From assembly GCA_947471745.1 (NCBI GenBank), contig CANJKZ010000264.1, positions 317,501 to 381,500 of the forward strand: a stretch of 64,000 nt of DNA. The letters are read 5' to 3'. Made by a program: the position numbers and the translations under genes. The DNA is from Closterium sp. Naga37s-1. Its lineage: Eukaryota; Streptophyta; Zygnematophyceae; Desmidiales; Closteriaceae. Shown one piece after another: positions 48,498-57,900 of the stretch (positions are counted from its first letter, which is position 1; each line of letters begins with the position of its first letter). The notes below the pieces were generated by a model that ran no database searches, was not told the DNA's origin, and worked only from the letters and a program-made list of their open reading frames with translations.

Positions 48498-51400
48498 TTA
48501 TCCGGTTGTCTCGGAAATTCCGCTGAGCTGGTTGCAGTGGTGGAATTTCTGTCGCGTCAGCTTCTTGGTAAGTGAGTCAGCTGCCATGTCATCAGTGGGA
48601 CAGTAGACAAGGCGCATTCTCCCCTTGTCGATCGCATCCTTGACGAAGAAGTAACGTAGTGAAATATGTTTCGTGCGATTGACGAAGCCGGGTTTGTTGG
48701 CGATGGTAATCGCACTCTGGTTGTCGCACTGCAACGTGAACTGATTCGGCGTGATGAACTTCGCTTCGTCGAGCAGTTCCTGTAAGTATAGTCCTTCTCG
48801 AGTTGCAGCACACGCGGCAATGAATTCTGCTTCAGCCGAGGAAAGTGACACCAGTTCCTGTTTCGATGAGTTCTATGAGATTGGACCAATGGGCTCGAGA
48901 CGGAAAATGTAGCCTGTTCGTGACCGGCGATCTGACGTGTCACCAGCGTGGTCTGCGTCAACATATCCGCTGAGGTACATTTTGTCGGTCGGTTTTCCTG
49001 TGTTGAAAATCAGCCCGACTGTTGGTGTTGCAACAAAATAGTGTAGAGCGCGCTGAAGATCGAGATGATGTTCTTCTTTTGGGCAGCGTAAAAGCTGTGC
49101 GAGATAACTTGCGACGTACGCAAGGTCCGGACGACACGTGACTGCTGCGAAGAGAAGGCACCCAAGTTGCTGTTGGTATAGTTGTAAACCAACTGTTGAA
49201 AGTTTGGTGTCGTTGAAAATGTACCCAGTGGGTGTAGACCGAAACGGTGTAGCGACATAACTTGTAGGAATCTTGAAGCGCTTAGCGAGTGACTCAGCGT
49301 ACTTCGATGATGTGAGGTGAATGGCAGAAGAAGTTCGCGAGATATTTAACCCAAGAAATTGGGTTACTTCGGTAGAAACAGTTAAGTCAAGAGACTTCTT
49401 CAAATCTGCTTCGATGCGATCACCCAGAGAAGCCGAGGAACTTACGTAGGGAATATCATCCACGTAAGCCACAAGTAGCGCGTAGCTCCCCTTGTCGTCT
49501 AGTCGATACATTCCGGGGTCATGCGGCAGTTGTCTGAATCCAACCTCTGTAAGTTTTCTGTTCAAATGCTGCTGCCACAGTCGCGGTGCTTGTTTGATGC
49601 CATACAGTGATTTCTTGAGCTTGCAGACACTTGGCGGACTTGTCGGATATGTATGCGGATATTCGACGTAGATTTCGGCATCGACGTCAGCGTATAGAAA
49701 CGCGTTGGAGACATCAATTTGTCGAAGCGGAAAATTCTTCGCAGCTGCTTCGCAGATAACAAGACGAACACTTGTGTGTCAGCTGACCGGGGCGAAGGTT
49801 AGCGTGTAGTCAACCCCATGAGTTTGGTCAAAACCACGAACAACCGACGTTGCCTTATGTTTTTCATAAGAGCCGTCAGCTTTCGTCTTCACCCTGAAGA
49901 CCCATTTTCCGGTAAGAATATTTTTATTTGTAGCTTTTTCGATGGGTATGAGATCCCAAGTCTCCCGTTTTTCCAGGGCAGCCAATTCACGATCCATGGC
50001 TTCACGCCATTTTTCGCGATGTGGTCCTGAAAGGGCCTGTCGGGCAGTTTTCGGTTCTGCGACTTCTGAAGAATTATACTGTACTGCTGCTGCGAGTCCC
50101 AGTATCTGAAGCCCAGTTTGATAATTAGGACTGTCGTCGGTCCGTCCTGCGAAATTGAAAGATTCACACTGTTCACCATTTGCCCCCTCAATTTCGTCAG
50201 GATCGACGCGGATGCTGCTATCAGTTACAGCTGGCATGGGACGTCGTTGATCGTCCACCAGGTAAGTATGATGAACTTCACGAACATCGTCGGGATGAGC
50301 GTCGACGAGTGGAATGAATTCAGGAAATCCGGAAGACGTGGTTGGGATAGGTGGATCTGGAGCGGCTTCACGTGCACCGTCAATGTCAGGTTCTTCGCTG
50401 GCAGCGAGTTCAGCGTCAGCACTGGCGAATGAGCGAACACCGTGGAAAAGTGTAGCAGGATCACGCTGGGTGGCGAGGTACTGTTCGAAGACAGGAAGGG
50501 TTAGATTTTCGTAGAAAATACAGTCGCGGGCAGGAATTAAAAGTCGACTGCGATAATCCAGAATATGCCATGCAGAAAACTGCTTCTCAAGACCGAGATG
50601 AAGACCCCACTTAGCACGTTGATCAAATTTTCCGAGTGGAGCGGTGGGAGGACGATATTGCACAACACACCCAAAAACTCGAAGAAGTTTCGTAGTGCCC
50701 AATTTGCCTGTCCATAACAAGTGAGGTGATGCGTTGTTTGGTAAAGCTGATGAAGACAGGAGGTTGTGCAACAGCGTTGCGTGGTCCATCGCGAAGGGCC
50801 AGTAGAGTGGGCCGAGTTGAGACTGTGTGAGTAGTGCTCGCATCTTTTCTTGCAAGGTACGATTGAGACGTTCAGCGACACCGCTCTGCTGGTGAGCGTG
50901 AGGAAGTGAGAACAGGCGCCGTATGCCTCGTTCTTGCAGGTACGCTGTAAACTCGAGGCTGCGATATTCCCCAGCTCCGTCACACTGGAAGCTTTTGAGT
51001 TTTGTGTCAGACTCGCGTTCTGCGAGAGGAAGCCATGTCTGAAATGCTGTGAAAGCAAGAAAACGGTTAGTCATGTTACCAGTCCAGACATATCGAGTAG
51101 AAGCTTCAGTGAACGTGATAACATATTTCTCGCCGTTGAAACCTTCCGCAGGTAAGTTTAGAATATCGCTGTAAACTTTTTCCATCAATCGATAATCCTC
51201 AGCTCCAGGAAAATGAGTCGGGTACGGTTCGTGCGGTAGATTTGCTGCTGGGCAGATCAAGCAGGGTGATGGACGATTAACCGGTTTCATTTCGATGCCG
51301 CCAGGTAAGAGAAGAGAATTCTTGTCGAGAACAGCTGCTTTGATTGTGTTGTTGAGCGTAGATTGCGACGGATGACCAAGACGCTTATGCCAGGTCTCTG

Positions 51401-53915
51401 CAGTTGCTTTGTGTCCCTGTGCGCGCAGATAATAATCGGCGTTAGCGAAGAAAGATAACAACAGCCGATGACCGTCAGCGTGAACATGATCGGTGACTGG
51501 CGGGATGAACCTGGTAAGGTTAGGAGGAGGTATTTTGATTTCGACGTTGATGGATTCGCCAGGTGAAAGAATTAACTCCCCACTCTCTTGATCTGATGCT
51601 GCAGGTTTAGGCTCAACACCGACAAGTCGTCCGGAGTCAAGGACTTCCATGTCAGCAACACGCTGCTCTGCTTCAGTAAGAAGACGTCGATCACGATCAG
51701 CCGGGGTTTCTCCCCAAGTGGTCTCGTCAGGTTCCTGTGCCCCCCAAGTGCCTTCACTCGTGGGCATATTCGTCGTATCTCCCCAACCACCAGCAAGATA
51801 ATCCCGGGAGTTCTGGACGTCATTCAAACCTTGGTTGTCGAAGGTCAGCATGACTGCGGCAGCCGTGGTCGAAGATGTGGGTACAACTCCATCACGAGGA
51901 ACGGTATCATCGGTGTAATCGATGTCGTCACGATGTTCCCATGGGCCAAGAGAGAGAATATTCTCGGAGTCGGCAGTGGTGCGTTCAGGTACGAAGTTGA
52001 GAACGAACACACCGTTCTGTTCAATTGCCGTGCCGAGTTTCTTGTCTCCATACTTTAAAGTAAACTTGCCCGGTTCACCAAGAAGAGTAATGCCATTCCT
52101 CATGAGCTGTCCAGATGACATCAGATTGAAGCCAAGTCGAGGAACGAGGAGTACATCGTTAAGATGAAGACTGAAGTCTTCGTCAACAGAATCAAGAATG
52201 ACGTTACCCGTCCAGTGTGCTGTAAGACGTTGATTATTAGCGACCGTTACAACGCACGAATTCTGAAGACGACGCTGATTGATGACGAAACGGTTTTCTG
52301 ATGAACACATATGCTGGCCGCAACAGCTGTCAAGGTACCAAGTGTTGGGCCCTTCCAAGGTATGTGCAAGGTTTGCGTAGACCTCGGGTGGTATAGGCGT
52401 ATTAAGTTCATCGTTGAAGTTACTGTGTATACGTTCTTCAGCGTCAGGGTCGTAGACAGTAGAAACTGATGTCACACAATTAATCACTTCTTTGTTTTGT
52501 GTCTTGGCAGGTGTAGTAGTCGGCTTCGCAGAGTTCGGCTTTGCAGTATTCTGCTTCGCAGCGTCCGGCTTCTCAGCGTCCGGCTTCTCAGCTTCGCTTG
52601 AAGAATCTTTGGTATGTTTCGATGCAGACCGCTTCCAAGATGGTTTATCTTTCGACCAGCAGGTATCAATAGTATGTCCTGCTTTGCGACAAAAGGAACA
52701 AACAGGTTTGTGACGTGGATTAGAATAAAAACTGACTGTGTTTACCACCTTTTTTCCTCCTCGAGCGTTGTGCAGGTCCATATCCTGCTGCTCGGCGATG
52801 AGAGCGGCACAGAGTGCCCCCTCGGACAACTGTGCTTGCATCCGAAGTATAGAGCGACACTGTCGCCATTCTGGTCCAAGACCCGCGAGTAGCACCGTGT
52901 GAAACATAGCGTCGGGGAAGTACCCTCCACACTTCTGAAGTTGATCACGCAAATTTCGAGCGCGGTTGATATACTGCGTCACCTTCTCGCCGTTTATCAT
53001 TTGTATATTTGACAGCTGCGTCAAAATTTTACTCTGGTTGACAGTGTCTTTTGCCATGTGAACCCCTTGCAGGTACAACCAAGCTGCTTCAGCAGGAGCG
53101 GCACTGGTACGAAAAGAACGAATTCCGAGCTGTTCAGTCGGTGTCAGATTACGAACGAGAACTGTGTATGCAGTCAGCGACGCCGATCGAAAAGTGGCTT
53201 GTTGAAGTGGTGACCCGTGAGATGGAAAGGGTGCTGTGCCGTCATACAGCTGCCAGAACCCCGCGGTCTGTACAAGAAGCTCAAACTCAAAGCTCCAGGT
53301 ATAAAAATCTTGACCGTTAAAAGGCGTTGTCGTTTTAATTTTTGTTGGATTTGCAGAAGCAGGAATATAATTTCCGGTACCGTCAGCTGATTGTAGCTGA
53401 TAAAGTGATGGCACTTGTGACCCTTGTTGTGTTTGTTGTCCTTGTCCAGCAGGACCAAAAGAGAAGGAGTTGTTCGACCCGTCACTTCCTTGTGGCATCT
53501 GACCATGCTGATAGCTGGAGCCATCAATGCTCATAGGAGTTGGAAACATCTGGTTAAGCGACAAGACGGCAGCATTAACACGTTGTTGAAGATTTGCTGG
53601 CTGGTAAACATCTTGATATTGGTAAGGTCCAGTCGGTACGAAGTTGGACTGTTGTCCCGGTTGACTAGAAGAACCAGTGACTGCAGCTGCAGCTGTTGTG
53701 GCTGCTGATGCTGCTATTGCTGCGGCTGCTGTCGATGATGCCGCTGCTGTAGTTGCGTGTACGGGCTGATTGCTCAATGGCATGCCGTACATCGGTTGTA
53801 GCTGATATTGTTGTTGTTGTTGCTGCAGATGTGAATTATCAGCAACTGGAGACGCTGTTGGGCGTGATGGGCTCGTAACAGAAGAGCCATTGTTGGACCT
53901 TCGAGATCCAGACAT
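48498..53915 (-). pseudogene. Element F gag-pol polyprotein with two stop codons
   Basis: About 1805 codons from MSGSRRSNN. Order: Gln/Ala-rich N-terminus; gag DFYTWSFEFELL...GLGPEWRQC; classical knuckle C-X2-C-X4-H-X4-C (CSFCRKAGHTIDTC) near 402-416; Lys/Pro/Asp repeat EKPDAEKPDAAK; protease YLDSCCGQHM with D529; pre-integrase WHKRLGHPS...CLIC; integrase VYSDI, QCDGAGEY, GVAERLNR; RT with AYVDDIPYV (YVDD about 1484); RNase H with YVDADHAGD and SLSSAEAEF. TGA at 49781-49779 replaces an Arg seen in X (SRHT context); TAG at 48875-48873 replaces a Trp seen in X and Y. No frameshift was found. The protease has Cys after Asp-Ser where Gly or Ala is normal. Confidence -1.
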
Positions 53916-53969
53916 AGTTGTAGAGTAGGCAGGTGGAAGCTGTTATAATCCTAAGTTGCTCTCATACCA
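53916..53969 (-). promoter_or_regulatory. Element F short leader and primer-binding site
   Basis: Only about 54 bases separate the 5' LTR from the ATG; the first bases are TGGTATGAGAGCAACTT, an initiator-Met-type primer site. Contrast with ~1 kb leaders in lineage 1. Confidence -1.
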
Positions 53970-54314
53970 TGTTAGAATTTGAAATGAGTTTGAAGGATCG
54001 TAGTCTTAGGATGGTAGCTTCCTGTCGTAGCGGAAGCCTTATATGAGTGACTTGTAACAGGATCAATGTCTCTGAAATCAAGTATATTATAAAATGACAA
54101 ACATACAAAATATATAGCTAGAGTAAAGTACCTGTTCGCCTACTGTACTGTGCTATTCTTATCTTGAAACGGTACGTAACTATTCGCGAAGTCTATAGCT
54201 ACGTGCTGACGTCATCCTAGGTCGCGTAGCGCTTTGCTGACGTCAGCCTATCGGTTCTTTACTGTACTACACGAATTTCCTTGAAGTGCTTTATGTCTCG
54301 ATATTATCTCAACA
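53970..54314 (-). repeat. Element F, 5' LTR
   Basis: 345 bp; three mismatches to 48123-48467. Confidence -1.
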
Positions 54315-54589
54315 ATTACAAGGGAATACGAATCGACCTAGGCAAGCCATGTACTCTAAGGGGTACATTCTCTTATTGCAGCGAAAACCAACCGTGCGAC
54401 TCCAGACGGTTACGAAACTGTCCGGGTAGAATCCTCGCCACTGCTGCTGCCTGATGCTGTCTGCCTTGATGGTCCAGATGCTTCGTAACTGTCTGACCCT
54501 TCGCGTTACTTCCGCCCTTTCGTCTTTAGCCCCGATTCTGCATACTTCGATTGTTGTTGCTAGGAGTGCACAACAGTGTTTAATCGAAT

Positions 54590-54721
54590 TGTGAAAATGA
54601 GAACGAGGATGAATGAACTATGAAATGAAGTGAGTACAAATATGAAACCCTAATTAGTTGTACCCCCTATGGGATACCCCACTATAGCCTACACAACAGC
54701 ATAAGCTACAATGTTCTGACA
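54590..54721 (-). repeat. Element E, 3' LTR
   Basis: 132 bp, plus-strand start TGTGAAAATGAGAACG, end AATGTTCTGACA. Confidence -1.
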
Positions 54722-54933
54722 CACCCCCATAGGCAAAGTGGGGGAGAACAAGGGGTCACAAGACCAGTCAAGCAAAGCAAAGCAAAGCAAGCTCAGGATG
54801 GATCACAAAGTCACCACACAGTCCGAGCACAGGGTCAAGGCCACACGGCCAGTTCACATGCAAAAGTACACACATATATATAAAGCTAGACAAGCAAGAG
54901 CAGGTATATATATATGTGAGAGTACAAGCAAGG
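54722..54933 (-). other. Element E 3' untranslated module with polypurine tract
   Basis: Same elements and order as 6677-6883 and 17805-18016, including the two TATATATA runs. Confidence -1.
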
Positions 54934-57900
54934 TCAAGAGGAGAGCAAGTGAGGCAAGACGGGCACAAGACCCAGCTGAGTGCAGAAGCGCTGATGATCA
55001 CAAGGCGGAAGTGCCTTGGTGAAGACATCAGCAGTGTTGGCCTCAGAGGCCACGTACGCAAGCCGCAACTGTCCACGTTGCTGTAGCTCACGAGCAAGGA
55101 AGTAGCGGAGAGCAATGTGCTTTGTTCTGTGCTCCAGTCGCTGCTCTCGACACAAGGCCAGCATGGCCTTGTTGTCTACGTACAGGACTGGAGGAGAACG
55201 AGGCGGCTCTCCAAGGTCGGTCAGCAGGTAGGTGAGCCAGCGAAGCTCCTGTGCAGCCATGGCCCCGGCGTAGATCTCAGCCTCACAACTCGAGCCAAGA
55301 ACAGAAGACGAGCGAGTAGCCCGCCACGAAACAGAGCCGGAACCAAGGCTGAAGGTGTAACCCTGTGACGACCGCTGCGTAGCCTGGTCGTCAGCCCAAG
55401 AAGCGTCCGCGTGCCCAGTGAGGACCACTGGACTCCGCCCTCCAAGCACTAGCCCCATGCCCGACGTACTGCACAAGTAGCGCAACACCCTCTTCGCTGC
55501 AGCCATGTGCTCTGGTCTGTGTCTCCCAGGAGCAACATAGCGTGCAAGAATGCTAAGAGGGTATGCAAGGTCAGGTCGTGTGCAGGTCATCAGGTACATG
55601 AGGCAGCCAACAAGCTCTGGGTACGGGCCACTCGACTCTACGGACTCATCCGAAGGCAGAGCTGAGAGCGAGTGGCGAGTAGACAGAGGAGTGGCCTGAG
55701 GCGAGGAGTACGTGAAGCCGAAGCGCTGAAGGACCTGCTGCACCATGTGTGACTGAGTCAGGGTAATGGTGCGGCGTGCTCTGTCCCGGGTGATCTGCAA
55801 GCCAAGGTAGCTGCGCAGTTCACCCAGGTCTGTGCACGTGTGTCTCTTCTGCAGCTCGGACTTCACGTAGGCGAGTCCAGCAGTGTCAGCTGTGGCAAAG
55901 ACCAAGTCGTCGACGTACACGAGGATGTAGAACGGCGGCAGAGAGGTGTCGGTGCGTAGAAACAGCGACGGGTCGGCAGTAGAAGGAGCAAACCCAAGAG
56001 CCGCAAGCGTAGTCCTCAGTGTGTCGTGCCACTCACGTGGCGCCTGGCGGAGACCGTAGACTGGACGCCGGAGACTCCACTGGGTACCAGGAGGGAAAGA
56101 CCCAGTGAAGCCAGGTGGGCGACGCAGCCAGATCTCCTCGTGCAGGCTGCCCTGCAAGAAAGCTGTGCTGAAGTCAAGAGAGTGCAGCTCGTAGTCACGG
56201 TGAGCAGCAACGTGCAGCAGTACCCGAAGAGTGGTCATCTTCGGGGTGGGGGAGAAGGTCTGAAAGTAGTCAACTCCCTGCCGCTGACTGAAGCCACGAG
56301 CCACGTAACGCGCCTTGAAGACAGGCGGAGAACCCGGCGGCCGCTTCACCCTGAAGATCCACATGCCACTGACGATGTTCGCCCCAGGAGGGGGGACAGC
56401 GTCAACGTAGGTGCCTGTGGACTTCCAGGAAGCCATCTCTGCATCCATAGCTGCCTGCCACTGAGAGGAGTAGGGACCCTCTATCGCCTCCGCGTAAGAG
56501 CGCGGAGTCGGGATGTCAAGTGCATCCGGGTCTCCCTCAGGGGTAAGCAGTACGGACACGAGATGAGGTGAGGCAGCTGCCAGACACTGGAACTCCTCCT
56601 GCCTGTCCTCAAGGACGTCCGTGCCAAGGGCACACTCACCCCCGACGGACGGAGGACAGACAGACTCAGACTCAGCGACAAGACTAGCAGCGTAGTCTAA
56701 GCGACAGCGAGCAGCAAAGTCGACGAGCTCAGTAACGAGAGCAGACGCAGCAGTAGACTCGAAAGAAGGGTCAGTGACAACAGTAGCAAGGAGACGCGTG
56801 ACAGTAGGACTGGCAGTACGAAGAGAGTCCGACTCCGGGTCGGCAAGAGCAGGAAGAGAGGACTCAGGAGGAGAAGGCAAAGGGGCACGCAGAGGAGCAG
56901 TGGACGGACGCAGAGACATCCGGTGCGTGCCAGGGACAGGAGGAGGACGCTGACGCAAACCGCGACCACTAGTGCGAGCAGCACGGACAGGCGACGCAGG
57001 GCGAGACGCAGGCTCACGACGCTCAGCCAGACCTCCAGTAGGACCAGTGTAGGGAGAAGGAGCAGGCAAAGGGGAGGTAGGCTGCAACTGTAGCTGGGAC
57101 GAGACAGGCTGTGGACACTCTAAGGGAGGAGGAGGACCAGTAGAAGGTGGAAGACCAAGAACCTGCTGCAGGAGTGGAACGAAGTACGGTCGAGGCCGCG
57201 CGGCGACGCTAGAAGCAGCAGGGACAGCACCAGAACCCTCAGCAGGAGCACCCGCTCCAGCAGCACCACCAGTAGCTCCAGAACCTCCAGCAGCACCAGG
57301 AGCACCCCCAGTAGGACTGCCAGCGGTAGTCTCAGCGCCAACACCCTCAGCAGCACCAGCTCCAGTGCACCCAGGACGAGCACTTCCGGGACCCGCGACC
57401 GCAGCACCCTCAGCAGCCGAAGGACCTCCAGCACCAGCAGCACGCCTCCAGCGCCGGGCAAACCACTCACGCAGCTCCTGTGGCGAAAGTGGCTCCCGGC
57501 GAGACGAAGCACTCGGAGAACCTCCAGGCGGAGCACCTCCAGGCTCAGCACCCCCAGGCGTAGCACCCCTAGGCTCAGCACCCCCAGACGTAGCACCCCT
57601 AGGCTCAGCACCCCTAGGCTCAGCACCCCCAGGCTCAGCACCCCCAGGCTCAGCACCCCCAGGCTCAGCACCCCTAGGCTCAGCACCCCCAGGCTCAGCA
57701 CCCCTAGGCTCAGCACCCCCAGACGTAGCACCCCCAGGCCCAGCACCCCTAGGCTCCGCACCCCCAGGTACAGCACCCCCAGCCTCAGCACCCTCAGCAG
57801 CACCAGAGTCACCAGTGACCTCGACAGGCTCGACTGCGTCTACCTGGGACACACCTGAAGGGGCAGGACCCTGAGGGGGGAGGGGGTCTACCTGGGGGGG

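Larger units (their letters stand above)
48123..54314 (-). mobile_element. Element F: lineage 2 copia retrotransposon, nearly intact, nested in a solo LTR
   Basis: 6192 bp; 345-bp LTRs (48123-48467, 53970-54314) with three differences; perfect target duplication ATTAC (48118-48122, 54315-54319). Primer site TGGTATGAGAGC adjoins 53970. One frame runs from 53915 to 48498 and is closed only by two nonsense codons. Shares gag, protease and RT blocks with X and Y and lacks the Gly tract and repeat leader of lineage 1. Confidence -1.
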
